This document shows positions 49,592 through 59,268 of a DNA stretch of 64,000 nucleotides, one piece after another (position 1 is the first letter of the stretch; each line of letters starts with the position of its first letter). The position numbers and the translations under genes were made by a program. This DNA is from JAPPHA01 sp965242975. Its GTDB lineage: Bacteria; Pseudomonadota; Alphaproteobacteria; Rhodobacterales; Rhodobacteraceae. The notes beneath the pieces are model-generated. The model made no database searches. It saw nothing but the letters and a program-made list of their open reading frames with translations, and was not told where the DNA came from. The stretch covers positions 1,922,001 to 1,986,000 of the forward strand of contig CBDETS010000007.1 of assembly GCA_965242975.1 (NCBI GenBank), read 5' to 3'.

Positions 49592-51271
49592 TCAGAACAA
49601 TCCGTCGATTTCGCCCTCTGCGTTCAGGCAGATCGACTCGGCGGCCGGGACCCTTGGCAGCCCTGGCATGGTCATGATTTCACCACAAATTGCGACGACA
49701 AATCCGGCGCCCGCCGACAGGCGAACCTCCCGAATCGGGATCGAATGGCCGGTCGGCGCGCCACGCAGATTCGGATCGGTCGAGAAACTGTACTGGGTCT
49801 TCGCCATGCAGACAGGCAGGTTTCCGTATCCCTGTTCTTCCCACAGGCGAAGCTGGTCCCTGATTTTTCCATCGGCAATGACCTCGTCCGCCCGGTAGAT
49901 CTTTCGGGCGATCGTCTCGATCTTGTCCATGAGCGGCATGTCGTCCGGATAAATCGGCGCAAACCGGGCGCTTTCCGAATCGGCAATCTCCGCAACACGG
50001 GTGGCCAGATCGATCGTTCCCTCGGAACCCAATTCCCAATGCCTGCAGAGAATGGCTTCGGTACCGAGCGCGTTGCAGAAATCCCGCACGGCGTCGACCT
50101 CGGCGTCCGTGTCCGAAACGAAATTGTTGATCGCGACGACAACCGGAACGCCGAAGGACTTGACGTTTTCGACATGGCGGCCAAGGTTCGAGCACCCGTC
50201 CCGGACGGCCTGGACGTTTTCGGCGTCGAGATCGGCTCTTGCGACGCCTCCATTCATTTTCATCGCGCGAACGGTGGCAACGATCACAACGGCCGATGGT
50301 GCGAGCCCCGCCATCCTGCACTTGATGTTCAAGAATTTCTCTGCGCCCAGGTCGGCGCCAAAACCCGCTTCAGTCACGACATAGTCGGCGAGCTTCAGCG
50401 CCGTCGTCGTTGCGGTAACGGAATTGCAGCCATGGGCAATATTTGCAAAAGGCCCGCCATGTACGAAGGCAGGGTTGTTCTCGAGCGTCTGCACCAGGTT
50501 TGGCTGTATCGCCTGCTGCAGGAGAACCGTCATTGCGCCGTCGGCCTTGATTTCGCGGCAATACACCGGCGAACGATCACGTCGATAGCCGATGATGATC
50601 CTGCCGAGTCGCTCCTGCAGATCATCAAGATCCGTTGCCAGGCACAGGATCGCCATGACCTCGGAGGCGACCGTGATGTCGAACCCGGTCTGACGCGGAA
50701 ATCCATTCGCCACTCCGCCTAGCGATGCCACGATGTCGCGCAGCGCCCGGTCGTTCATGTCCAGTACCCTGCGCCAGGTCACGCGACGTTGGTCGATTTC
50801 CAGAGAATTCCCCCAGTATATGTGGTTGTCGATCATGGCGCTCAGAAGATTGTGCGCCGAAGTAATCGCGTGGAAATCACCCGTAAAGTGCAGGTTCATG
50901 TCGTCCATTGGAACGACCTGCGCGAGGCCACCGCCTGCAGCCCCGCCTTTCATTCCGAAACACGGTCCAAGGGAGGCTTCACGAATGCAGATCGCGGCCT
51001 TCCTTCCGATCTTGCACAGACCATCTCCGAGGCCGACCGTCGTTGTCGTCTTGCCTTCTCCGGCCGGCGTCGGGTTGATTGCGGTCACCAGGATCAGGCG
51101 TCCGTCTTTCCTCCCTGCCATCGACCTGATGAACTCCGACGAGACCTTCGCCTTGTCGTGACCGAATGGCACGAGACTATCCGGAGGGATTCCAAGCGAG
51201 GCTCCAATGTCCTGGATCGGTCGCTTGTCAGCGGCACGCGCAATCTCGATGTCTGATCTGAAAGATGCCAT
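49592..51271 (-). CDS. fhs: Formate-tetrahydrofolate ligase
   Basis: Fhs makes 10-formyl-THF from formate, ATP and THF, or runs in reverse to yield ATP. The 559-residue protein has the P-loop in NPTPAGEGKTTTTVGL (about residues 66-81), the block EASLGPCFGMKGGAAGGG and FTGDFHAITSAHNLL. The ATG at 51271 gives a normal N-terminus; a GTG 12 codons earlier is possible. It follows ftsH by 237 nt and precedes folD by 46 nt. Presence of fhs beside folD is typical of bacteria that oxidise methyl groups through folate. Confidence 0.97.
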   Translation of the reverse strand: MASFRSDIEIARAADKRPIQDIGASLGIPPDSLVPFGHDKAKVSSEFIRSMAGRKDGRLILVTAINPTPAGEGKTTTTVGLGDGLCKIGRKAAICIREASLGPCFGMKGGAAGGGLAQVVPMDDMNLHFTGDFHAITSAHNLLSAMIDNHIYWGNSLEIDQRRVTWRRVLDMNDRALRDIVASLGGVANGFPRQTGFDITVASEVMAILCLATDLDDLQERLGRIIIGYRRDRSPVYCREIKADGAMTVLLQQAIQPNLVQTLENNPAFVHGGPFANIAHGCNSVTATTTALKLADYVVTEAGFGADLGAEKFLNIKCRMAGLAPSAVVIVATVRAMKMNGGVARADLDAENVQAVRDGCSNLGRHVENVKSFGVPVVVAINNFVSDTDAEVDAVRDFCNALGTEAILCRHWELGSEGTIDLATRVAEIADSESARFAPIYPDDMPLMDKIETIARKIYRADEVIADGKIRDQLRLWEEQGYGNLPVCMAKTQYSFSTDPNLRGAPTGHSIPIREVRLSAGAGFVVAICGEIMTMPGLPRVPAAESICLNAEGEIDGLF

Positions 51272-51508
51272 GGTTGATTGAATTCCCTTGTTCAAACCCC
51301 GGTTCACTATGTCAGGGGAACCACACTGTCATCACCTGTCTTGAGATTTTAGGAATTTATCTGCGGATCGCGGCACTTGCCACACCAATTGCGACACGCC
51401 GCCTCATCCGAACCGCACGAGGACTGTTACACAGCCGATGGGCCGCAAAACTCCCGAGCCGACAGGCGAATGCTCCCGGTTGGAAAACCGCAACCCGGTC
51501 GCGCCGCG

Positions 51509-53425
51509 TCACGTCGACGGGTTTGGCTTGAACCCGGACCGCCCCCTGGAAGCTTGCGGCTTTTTCGTTTTCGGTATCGCAACGATACTCTTGTGCAACT
51601 CCTTGTCTTCGCCTGGCTCATCGTCGTCCCGGTGAAGCGGTTGTCCACTGATGACGGTCGTGATTTCATCACCTGTCAGGGTTTCGTATTCGAGAAGGCC
51701 CTGGGCCAGGCGTTCGAGGTCCTGCCGTTTCTCAGTCAGGATCTTCATCGCGGTTTCGAAGCCCTCGTCAACAAGAGCCCTCACTTCCGTGTCGATATTC
51801 TCCAGGGTGTTCGGGCCATTGTTCGACATGCCCTGATAGGGACCGAGAAAGGTCTCCTCGCGATTGGCGTAGTCGATGTTCCCGAGCACGTCCGACATGC
51901 CCATCTGCGTGACCATCGCCTTGGCCATTCGCGTAACCTGCTGGATATCTGAAGCGGCACCGGACGTGACGTTGTCCTCGCCGAAGACCAGGACCTCCGC
52001 CGCCTTGCCTCCCATCGCCATCGCAATCTTTGATTTCAGTTTGCGCTTCGTGATCGAGAGCTGGTCACGCTCCGGCAGGGCAAGGACAAGGCCGAGAGCG
52101 CGGCCCCGCGGGATGATCGTCGCCTTGTGGATGGGATCATGCTGGGGCGAATTCAGTCCGACTATTGCATGACCCGCCTCGTGAAAGGCGGTCAGTTTCT
52201 TTTCTTCATCGGTCATGACAAGCGACCGTCTTTCCGCCCCCATCATGACCTTGTCCTTGGCGTTTTCGAAGTCCTCCATGGTGATCGCCCGCTTGCCGGC
52301 GCGCGCGGCGGCCAGTGCGGCTTCATTCACCAGGTTCGCAAGGTCGGCCCCTGAAAAGCCCGGGGTTCCACGGGCAATGATCCTGAGGTCGACATCGGGG
52401 GCAAGCGGAGTCTTTCGGGCGTGGACTTCCAGTATCTTTTCGCGTCCCTTGATGTCCGGATTTGGAACCTGAACCTGCCGGTCAAAACGACCCGGCCGAA
52501 GAAGCGCCGGGTCAAGCACGTCCGGACGATTGGTTGCCGCAATCAGGATGACGCCTTCGTTTGCTTCGAATCCATCCATTTCGACCAGCAGCTGGTTCAG
52601 GGTCTGCTCCCGTTCGTCGTTCCCGCCGCCGTAACCAACGCCCCGGTGCCGGCCGACCGCATCGATTTCATCCACGAAAACGATGCAAGGAGCATTTTTC
52701 TTTGCCTGGTCAAACATGTCGCGAACGCGGCTTGCGCCGACGCCCACAAACATCTCGACGAAATCGGAACCCGAAATGCTGAAGAACGGTACGTCGGCCT
52801 CGCCGGCGATTGCGCGTGCGAGCAGGGTCTTGCCGGTCCCCGGAGGTCCGACAAGAACCGCACCTTTCGGAATCTTGCCGCCAAGGCGCGAAAACATGGT
52901 CGGATTTCGCAGGAATTCGACGATTTCCTCGAGTTCTTCCTTGGCCTCGTCAATTCCGGCCACGTCATCGAACGTAACCCTTCCCTGCCGTTCGGTCAGC
53001 AGCTTGGCCTTGGACTTTCCAAAGCCCATTGCGCCGCCCCGGCCGCCCTGCATCCGGTTCATGATGAAGATCCAGACCCCGATCAGCACCAGGAACGGCA
53101 GCCAGACTGACAGAGCCGACGCAATGAATGATTGCTCCTGCGGCTTGGCAATGATCTCGACGCCCGACTCGAGCAGCACCGGCGTGACGTCAACGCCCTG
53201 AGGCACGATTGCCCTGAATTCGGCACCATTTCCGCTTCGAAGATGAACCGTTTCTCCGTCAATCACGACGCTTTCGACGTCGCTGTTCTCGATTCGGGAG
53301 ATCATGTCGGAAAAGCTGATGGTCGTTCCGGAACTGGCAATCTGGTTGCCATCGAAAAGACGAAAAAGAACCACGACCAGGAGGAACAACACGACCCAAA
53401 TGGCCAGGTTTCTGGCGTTGCCCAC
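51509..53425 (-). CDS. ftsH: ATP-dependent zinc metalloprotease FtsH
   Basis: FtsH is the membrane-anchored AAA+ protease that degrades membrane and regulatory proteins. The 638-residue protein has two transmembrane segments (residues 8-23 and 105-122) flanking a periplasmic domain, Walker A GPPGTGKT at 193-200, Walker B CIVFVDEIDAVG, the second region of homology around NRPDVLDPALLRPGRFD, and the zinc site HEAGH at 415-419. The start is GTG at 53425, supported by GGGGAGG six bases upstream. It follows tilS by 93 nt, the usual alphaproteobacterial order. Confidence 0.98.
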   Translation of the reverse strand: MGNARNLAIWVVLFLLVVVLFRLFDGNQIASSGTTISFSDMISRIENSDVESVVIDGETVHLRSGNGAEFRAIVPQGVDVTPVLLESGVEIIAKPQEQSFIASALSVWLPFLVLIGVWIFIMNRMQGGRGGAMGFGKSKAKLLTERQGRVTFDDVAGIDEAKEELEEIVEFLRNPTMFSRLGGKIPKGAVLVGPPGTGKTLLARAIAGEADVPFFSISGSDFVEMFVGVGASRVRDMFDQAKKNAPCIVFVDEIDAVGRHRGVGYGGGNDEREQTLNQLLVEMDGFEANEGVILIAATNRPDVLDPALLRPGRFDRQVQVPNPDIKGREKILEVHARKTPLAPDVDLRIIARGTPGFSGADLANLVNEAALAAARAGKRAITMEDFENAKDKVMMGAERRSLVMTDEEKKLTAFHEAGHAIVGLNSPQHDPIHKATIIPRGRALGLVLALPERDQLSITKRKLKSKIAMAMGGKAAEVLVFGEDNVTSGAASDIQQVTRMAKAMVTQMGMSDVLGNIDYANREETFLGPYQGMSNNGPNTLENIDTEVRALVDEGFETAMKILTEKRQDLERLAQGLLEYETLTGDEITTVISGQPLHRDDDEPGEDKELHKSIVAIPKTKKPQASRGRSGFKPNPST

Positions 53426-53518
53426 GACTTGCCTCCCCGAATTCTGGATTGCTGGCGCCGATCACGACCGGTTTCGCCAGGCTGCATCCATCTACAGATA
53501 ATCTCCGGGCCGCAGAAT

Positions 53519-54796
53519 TCAATGCGTCACGATCGACCCGAAGAAGGAATTGACGCCGTTTTCCAGATAACAGTCACACCCGCGCCTCATACCGGCAAGC
53601 GGCGCAGAGATCAATTCATTCGCTACCCAGAACGACGGGGTCGACATGACGGCCATCTTGCTGGCGTCCCGGCTCCGCCAGCCGGGAAAGAAGCTGAGGC
53701 CACGTTCTCCAAGCGGTCGGACTTCCGAGTCACGCAGTTCTTCCGGCGTCGTCACCCGCCAGCGGCCATCAAAAACCCCACGCCTGGCGGGCAATGGTTT
53801 CATCGCGGACACTTCCCGGCATACTTCTGCCGTGTACTTGCTTCCGTGAACGACCACGCATCCTGCCAAAGTCGTGCTGGAGCCGGAACTCAGCGCTTCC
53901 TCAAACCGCAACAGTGCCATCAGCCTTGGCCGGTAGCGTGAGCCCGAGACCCACTTGAGTGCGTGCGCCAGCAACCGCAACCGGATCTCCTCGGGGGCAC
54001 CGCCGCATGTCTCACGATCGATCAGGACCGACCCCATGCATGTCGGTCGGGCCACCTTGTACGCCAAATCCTGCGTCGCAGCCTCCAATCCCAACCTCGC
54101 CCGCTTCATTCGATCGGCGGTCGCAATCAGCGTTTCCGGGTCGAGACCCAATTCGTCCAGGTGCCGCCGTGCCTTCCGGACCCGGGACCGAAGAAAGCGG
54201 TCGTCCTTGTTCCCAGGGTCCTCACACCACCCGATACCTGCCGACGTCAGGAATTCCCTCAAGCGTTCCCGCGAAACCTCAAGAAGCGGTCGAACCCAGG
54301 CAACTCCCCGGTCGTATTCGACCGGATACATCGATGCCAGGCCATCGACTCCCGATCCCCGTGCAAGCCGCATCAGAAAGGTTTCCGCCTGATCGTCGCG
54401 GGTATGGCCAAGCAGGATCGCACCAAGCCCGTGCCGGTGCGCCCAGGAGCCTATCAGGTCACGCCTGGCGTCGCGGGCGGCGTTCTGAAGGTTCCCTTTC
54501 GTCGAGCCGGAGTCCCATGCCAGAGTTTCGTGCTCAATGCCCAGTTCCCTGCAGCACGATGCGACGAACCGCGCTTCGGTCTCGGCCGCGGCGCGGAGCC
54601 TGTGATTGACCGTGACGCACCGCAACGCGCACCCCCTGTTCTTCGACCACGCATGGGACAGGAACAGGAGAGCAATGGAATCACCCCCGCCGGAAACCGC
54701 AACGCCAAGGTTCGTTCCCTGGCATCCAGCCGCGTCGAGAGCCCGGGAAAGCACGTCACGAAGGGAATCTCCGTTAACCTGTTCAGTTGCAGCCAA
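53519..54796 (-). CDS. tilS: tRNA(Ile)-lysidine synthetase
   Basis: TilS converts the wobble C of tRNA-Ile(CAU) to lysidine, so that it reads AUA. The protein of about 425 residues has the PP-loop LGVAVSGGGDSIALLF, a central block LLGHTRDDQAETFLMRLARGSG, and a C-terminal extension typical of proteobacterial TilS. The likely start is TTG at 54796, overlapping the last 14 nt of cpoB; no ATG is available before the PP-loop. It is the seventh gene of the tol-tilS-ftsH block. Confidence 0.95.
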   Translation of the reverse strand: MAATEQVNGDSLRDVLSRALDAAGCQGTNLGVAVSGGGDSIALLFLSHAWSKNRGCALRCVTVNHRLRAAAETEARFVASCCRELGIEHETLAWDSGSTKGNLQNAARDARRDLIGSWAHRHGLGAILLGHTRDDQAETFLMRLARGSGVDGLASMYPVEYDRGVAWVRPLLEVSRERLREFLTSAGIGWCEDPGNKDDRFLRSRVRKARRHLDELGLDPETLIATADRMKRARLGLEAATQDLAYKVARPTCMGSVLIDRETCGGAPEEIRLRLLAHALKWVSGSRYRPRLMALLRFEEALSSGSSTTLAGCVVVHGSKYTAEVCREVSAMKPLPARRGVFDGRWRVTTPEELRDSEVRPLGERGLSFFPGWRSRDASKMAVMSTPSFWVANELISAPLAGMRRGCDCYLENGVNSFFGSIVTH

Positions 54797-55694
54797 ACCG
54801 GATTCGCTCCCGTTCGGACCGTTCGGTGATCTCGGGATCGCTCTGGGAGCGAACGGCGGCCTCCGACAGCATCAGGCATGCCTCTTCGCCATGACCGAGT
54901 TCTCCGAGGCTGACTCCCAGCCCCAGGATGGCGCCGGGCGCATTCGGACCCTTGGGAGATTTGCTGAAACTGTCGAGGTACGACGACGCAGCCGATTGCC
55001 AGTCTCGCAGAGCAAAGTGGGTTTCTCCCTGCCAAAAGCGTACTTCCGCAACCGTTTCGACCTCGGCTTCGGGATCCAGGGACGCCTCAAGGTATCCGAG
55101 CGCATCCACGTAGTTCCCCGCCTGAAAGGCGGCCATTGCCCCTTCGAAAGCGTTCTCGCCGGTATAGACCGGATCCGTTGGCGCAACGGTCTCGGTCTGC
55201 GCGTCGTCGCCCGTCGACTCCCCGGAGCCAGCGGCTACAGGCTCGTCAGCCTCTGCGGTATTCGATTCAACGGTCCCGAGGGTCGGGACCCTTCCGACGG
55301 AAGCCAGATCGCCCCCTTCCAGTTCGACCAGCCTGAACTCCAGGTCCCCGATACGCCGGGTTCCGTCTTCGACGATCGAATCCACCCGGAACTGCAGTTC
55401 CTCAACAGCGCCGGTCAACTGACGCAACTCCGATTCGATCGCATCAATGCGCAATGCGACGGTACCGCCGGTTCGAGCCGAACCACTTTGAGGCGGTCCT
55501 GTCGTTACCAATTGCGACTTGAGGTACTGGATCTCGGCCAGTAGGAAATTGAGTTCCTGCCTGATGTCGGCAAGCGTTGCCTCTGTCGCGGAATCCTGAG
55601 CCAATGCCGGACCGGTCCAGATACCGGCAACGGCAATGACAAAAACGACCGCTCCGACGCGAGTACCTGAAAGCCGGAATCGAGTACCTGTCAT
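54783..55694 (-). CDS. cpoB: Cell division coordinator CpoB (YbgF)
   Basis: CpoB is a periplasmic protein that links Tol-Pal to peptidoglycan synthesis during division. The 303-residue protein has a signal peptide (about residues 1-32, ending GPALA-QDS) and an N-terminal coiled coil of trimerisation type (LADIRQELNFLLAEIQYLKSQL). A low-complexity acidic linker follows, then a C-terminal TPR domain containing GAMAAFQAGNYVDALGYLE and FWQGETHFALRDWQSAASSY. It follows pal by eight bases. The order and length are standard. Confidence 0.93.
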   Translation of the reverse strand: MTGTRFRLSGTRVGAVVFVIAVAGIWTGPALAQDSATEATLADIRQELNFLLAEIQYLKSQLVTTGPPQSGSARTGGTVALRIDAIESELRQLTGAVEELQFRVDSIVEDGTRRIGDLEFRLVELEGGDLASVGRVPTLGTVESNTAEADEPVAAGSGESTGDDAQTETVAPTDPVYTGENAFEGAMAAFQAGNYVDALGYLEASLDPEAEVETVAEVRFWQGETHFALRDWQSAASSYLDSFSKSPKGPNAPGAILGLGVSLGELGHGEEACLMLSEAAVRSQSDPEITERSERERIRFGCN

Positions 55695-55702
55695 GGCGGC
55701 GC

Positions 55703-56203
55703 CTAACTCGTGGCTGCACCTTCAAGAACCGTGACCGCCCGCCGGTTCACGGACCAGCAGAATTCGTTCGAACAGGTTTCTGCCGGCCGTTCCTTTCCGT
55801 ATGTCAGGGTCCGGATTCGATCGGCGGTCACGCCCTGGCTGATCAGGTAGTCCCTGACCGCGACAGCGCGTCGAACCCCCAGGGCGAGATTGTATTCCCG
55901 GGTTCCCCGCTCATCGGCGTGGCCTTCGATCGTGGCGGTGAACTGCTGATAAGTCATCAGCCATTCGGCCTGCGCATCGAGAGTAGCGATCGCTTCCCCG
56001 GTCAAGGTGCTTTGGTCGACCTCAAAGTACACCCGATCACCGGTCAAATTCTCAAAGTACGCAATCGAGCCCGGATTCGAACTGCCGAGCGCCCCGGTCG
56101 AAATGGCACCGCTGTCGGCACCCGCCCCCGGCCCGGGGCCACTTTGGTTTCCGCAACCCGCCAACGCCACTGCGATCATGACACATGCGATGATCCTGAT
56201 CAT
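55703..56203 (-). CDS. pal: Peptidoglycan-associated lipoprotein Pal
   Basis: Pal is an outer-membrane lipoprotein that binds peptidoglycan and TolB. The 166-residue protein has a lipobox, LAGC, with the lipid-carrying Cys17, a Gly/Ser-rich linker, and an OmpA-like domain with TIEGHADERGTREYNLALGVRRA and the closing SVNRRAVTVLEG. It lies 162 nt after tolB, the only larger gap in the tol cluster, so a separate promoter is possible, though none was obvious by eye. Confidence 0.97.
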   Translation of the reverse strand: MIRIIACVMIAVALAGCGNQSGPGPGAGADSGAISTGALGSSNPGSIAYFENLTGDRVYFEVDQSTLTGEAIATLDAQAEWLMTYQQFTATIEGHADERGTREYNLALGVRRAVAVRDYLISQGVTADRIRTLTYGKERPAETCSNEFCWSVNRRAVTVLEGAATS

Positions 56204-56365
56204 GTCAATTGCCTCGTAACTCTTGTTGCTGTCCCGGATTCGCCGATCACTTTGAGGGCAACCTGGATTGCACTGCGCTGCGTAGAACCGTTTGTTCCCT
56301 CACACCAATAGCAGACCCGTAGTCAAATGTGAATCAGGCGGCTTTCCTTCCTGGTCACCGCACTC

Positions 56366-57709
56366 TCAAGGTTCCCGGAGACGGGACCAGGCCGGGTCCG
56401 AACCGAACCCCGGAGTGGCCACGGTTTGCAAATTTCGCCCGGTCAGGTCCACCGAGAACAGGGACGGTGCGCCATCCCGCCCCTGGGATTCCCTGAAAAA
56501 CATGAGGACACGGCCATTGGGGGACCACGTCGGACCTTCATCCAGAAAGGATTCGGTCAATAGTTTTTCCCTGGTGCCATCCGTACGCATGACGCCGATG
56601 TGAAACCGACTCCGGTCAATCTTTGTAAACGCGATCTGATCACCCCGCGGCGACCAGACCGGAGTTCCGTATTGCCCCCGGCCGCGGCTGATTCGGGCCG
56701 GTCTTCCTCCGGTTGCAGGCATGACATAGAGTTGTTTCCGACCGCCCCGGTCAGATTCGAAAACAATGTTCTGGCCGTCCGGTGAAAAGCTTGGCGCGGT
56801 ATCGATCGCGAAGGACGTCGTTAGCTGCCGTCTTTGCCCGGTGTCCAGGTCGATGACGTGGATGTCCGTATTCCCCGCCGACGTCAAAGACAGCACGACC
56901 GAGCGTCCGTCAGGTGAGAACCGGGGTGCGAAGCTCATGCCGTGACCGTTATCGATGAGCAACCGCGACTCGCCGCTTCCAAGATTCATGACAAAAACCT
57001 CAGGCTCACCCCTGCTGTAGCTGGTGAAGATCAGTTCTTCGCCTGAAGGCGAAAATCGCGGCGCGAGCACGATGTCTCCGCCTTCGGTCAGGAACTCGTG
57101 GTTGGCTCCATCGTAGTCCATCACGGCCAGGCGCTTGACACGGGCGTCCTTCGGTCCGCTCTCGGCGACATACGCGACACGGCTGTCGAAATAACCCGTC
57201 TCACCCGTGAGGCGCGAATAGATAACGTCAGCAATCCTGTGGGCAATCCGCCGCCACTGCGACTGACGTCCGCCCAGGCGCATCCCGTCTCCAAGTTCGA
57301 CCCCCACGAACACGTCATACAGGCGAAAAGAGACGTCGATACGGCCGCCGTCCAGAAGTCGGACAGAACCGATCACGAGCGCTTCGGCATTGATCACCCT
57401 CCAGTCGTTGAACTGAATCGGATCATCGAAATTCCGGATTGTCGCCAGATGGGCGTTCTCGGGAATCTCCCGAAATATTCCGGAGCCCACCAGATCCGCC
57501 GTCACGACAGCCGTGACGTCTTTTGCGAGAGTCCGGCCGTTTGCCTGCTCGGCCGTGAACTCCGGAATTGCAATAGGCAAGGGTGTGATGACACCTTCGG
57601 TGATTTCAATCCTGAGCGTGCTTTCCTGAGCAATCAGGTCGCTGGTCCAGCTTGCCAAAATCAGCACGAGCAGGCTTGCTGCGGATGCGAGTAGTCGTCC
57701 AGGTTTCAT
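56366..57709 (-). CDS. tolB: Tol-Pal system beta-propeller protein TolB
   Basis: TolB is a periplasmic protein that shuttles between Pal and TolA. The 447-residue protein has a signal peptide (LLASAASLLVLILASWTSDLIA), an N-terminal alpha/beta domain and a six-bladed propeller marked by repeated FSPDG and PRFSPSGEEL-type blades, such as SFSPDGQNIVFESDRGG and GTPVWSPRGDQIAFTK. Its ATG overlaps the tolA stop by four bases. Confidence 0.97.
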   Translation of the reverse strand: MKPGRLLASAASLLVLILASWTSDLIAQESTLRIEITEGVITPLPIAIPEFTAEQANGRTLAKDVTAVVTADLVGSGIFREIPENAHLATIRNFDDPIQFNDWRVINAEALVIGSVRLLDGGRIDVSFRLYDVFVGVELGDGMRLGGRQSQWRRIAHRIADVIYSRLTGETGYFDSRVAYVAESGPKDARVKRLAVMDYDGANHEFLTEGGDIVLAPRFSPSGEELIFTSYSRGEPEVFVMNLGSGESRLLIDNGHGMSFAPRFSPDGRSVVLSLTSAGNTDIHVIDLDTGQRRQLTTSFAIDTAPSFSPDGQNIVFESDRGGRKQLYVMPATGGRPARISRGRGQYGTPVWSPRGDQIAFTKIDRSRFHIGVMRTDGTREKLLTESFLDEGPTWSPNGRVLMFFRESQGRDGAPSLFSVDLTGRNLQTVATPGFGSDPAWSRLREP

Positions 57710-58737
57710 CGGAACACCATTCTCTCCGGGTTAAACACAACTTCCATGTTTTTCCAGTGTTCGTACTTGTCTGCTGGCAAGTCATAAGGATCACATCGCA
57801 TCACGGCGCGCCGGGCAGCGTTGAACGCATGCTCGATTTCACGTGTCGCGAGCGAATCTGGCTCGATAAGCCGTGGCTCCCCTTTGACATTCCCGTCGCG
57901 GTCCAACTCAACGAAAAGTGTGACCTTCAAATCCGAATCGTTTTGGATACCGACCGGCACGATCCAGCACCTCTCGATGGCCAGTCTCAGGCCTTCGGAC
58001 TCCTCAGTCGTCAATCGTGGGGGAGTAGCCGTGGGGGTTTGAACAGCCGGGTCCCGGACAGCTTGTGGCGGTTGGACCTGATCCAGTTCCAGCTCCTCCA
58101 GCAGCGCGGCAACAACCGTCTCGACCTCCCCGGGTTCCTGTTCAGGTTCGCGCACCGGCTCAGGATCCAATACCGGCATCGGGCGGGGCAGAACCACCGA
58201 CGGCTGTTCAGGAGGGTCAGGTTGCGACGCAATGGCGGTCTCGGTTTCCGGCAATGGAACTTCCCGTTTCGGAGCATCGGGAATCGGATCAGCGCCTCTC
58301 GTGACTTCCGGGTCCGCGACCAGGTCGGCCTCCACGGGGCTTGTCTCCGTTTCAGCCGCTGTTTCGACTGTCGTGTCGGATTCTGGTTGGTCGTCGCCAG
58401 AAGGTTCTGCCGTTGTGACCGGAATCAATTCGGGTTCGCTCTCGTGGATCGCCGGGGGGTCTTCCGGCTGCCCCGGTTCCGGGCGCGCCGCGACCGTGGC
58501 AGGTTCGGGTTCCTGCGGTTCCGGTTTCGGCAACACGGGTTCGTCAACGGGATCGACGAATTCGATCAGTTCCGGCGCCGGAGCCGCGAGCGCCAGAAAT
58601 TCGGAATGCGAAATGACTGACACCTCAGTCACCTGGATGGCGTCCGTGCGATCGCTTCTGAAAAACGGGCCGCCAAAAATCGCGGCCAACACGACGGCAC
58701 CGTGGACAGCACCTGATATTTTGGTTCCGGTCTGCAT
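57706..58737 (-). CDS. tolA: TolA-like periplasm-spanning protein
   Basis: TolA links the TolQR motor to Pal and TolB. The 343-residue protein has one N-terminal transmembrane helix (about residues 7-25). A long middle region of Pro/Glu-rich sequence follows (repeated EPEP and PEPV-type stretches), more like TonB than the Ala/Lys helix of E. coli TolA. The C-terminal domain contains GLRLAIERCWIVP and VTLFVELDRDGNVKGEPRLI. Placement between tolR and tolB settles the assignment. Low conservation of the middle is normal. Confidence 0.93.
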   Translation of the reverse strand: MQTGTKISGAVHGAVVLAAIFGGPFFRSDRTDAIQVTEVSVISHSEFLALAAPAPELIEFVDPVDEPVLPKPEPQEPEPATVAARPEPGQPEDPPAIHESEPELIPVTTAEPSGDDQPESDTTVETAAETETSPVEADLVADPEVTRGADPIPDAPKREVPLPETETAIASQPDPPEQPSVVLPRPMPVLDPEPVREPEQEPGEVETVVAALLEELELDQVQPPQAVRDPAVQTPTATPPRLTTEESEGLRLAIERCWIVPVGIQNDSDLKVTLFVELDRDGNVKGEPRLIEPDSLATREIEHAFNAARRAVMRCDPYDLPADKYEHWKNMEVVFNPERMVFR

Positions 58738-58749
58738 GTTCCGGACCCG

Positions 58750-59220
58750 TCAACTCCCATTCTCCCGTCCGTCGAGCGTCGGACCCCCACCATCGGTAAC
58801 CAGGCTGACGTTGTCGAAACCGCCCGCATCCAGCGCTCCGAGAACTTCCATGACACGAACGTACGGGATCGAGCCGTCCGCCCGGACGTAGATTGTGCCT
58901 CCGGTTCGCTCGCCCGCGATTCCACGAAGCGAACCGACGAGTGCCGAACGCTCGATTTCGTTGTCAAGGATGTAAATGCGTCCATCTTGATCGATCGTGA
59001 CGCTGAGCGGTTCCTCGCTGTCATCCGGAGCCGAAAGGGGACTGGCAGCGGTGTCCGGCAGATCGACAACGACACCGACGCTCAGCAATGGCGCCGCAAC
59101 CATGAATATGACCAGCAAGACCAGCATTACGTCAACGAATGGCGTCACGTTGATCTCCGCCATGGGGCGGAAACGCATTTTGCCGCCTTGGTTGACCACT
59201 CTGCTGCGTCCCTGTTCCAT
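58750..59220 (-). CDS. tolR: TolR (ExbD-family) motor protein
   Basis: TolR is the single-pass inner-membrane subunit of the proton-driven TolQR motor. The 156-residue protein has the conserved start MRFRPMAEINVTPFVDVML (preceded by a ten-residue lead), where Asp in FVDVMLVLLVIFMV is the proton-carrying residue in the membrane helix. A periplasmic domain rich in ADGSIPYVRVM-type sequence follows. It is 48 nt after tolQ and 12 nt before tolA. Confidence 0.96.
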   Translation of the reverse strand: MEQGRSRVVNQGGKMRFRPMAEINVTPFVDVMLVLLVIFMVAAPLLSVGVVVDLPDTAASPLSAPDDSEEPLSVTIDQDGRIYILDNEIERSALVGSLRGIAGERTGGTIYVRADGSIPYVRVMEVLGALDAGGFDNVSLVTDGGGPTLDGRENGS

Positions 59221-59268
59221 GACTGCCCGCGAATTTACCTGTTTCCGGCTGGGTGCCGTCGTCCTGTC

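Noticed and set aside
49481..50722. 413-codon plus-strand open frame opposite fhs and folD
   Set aside because: It spans two real genes on the other strand and shows no family motif.
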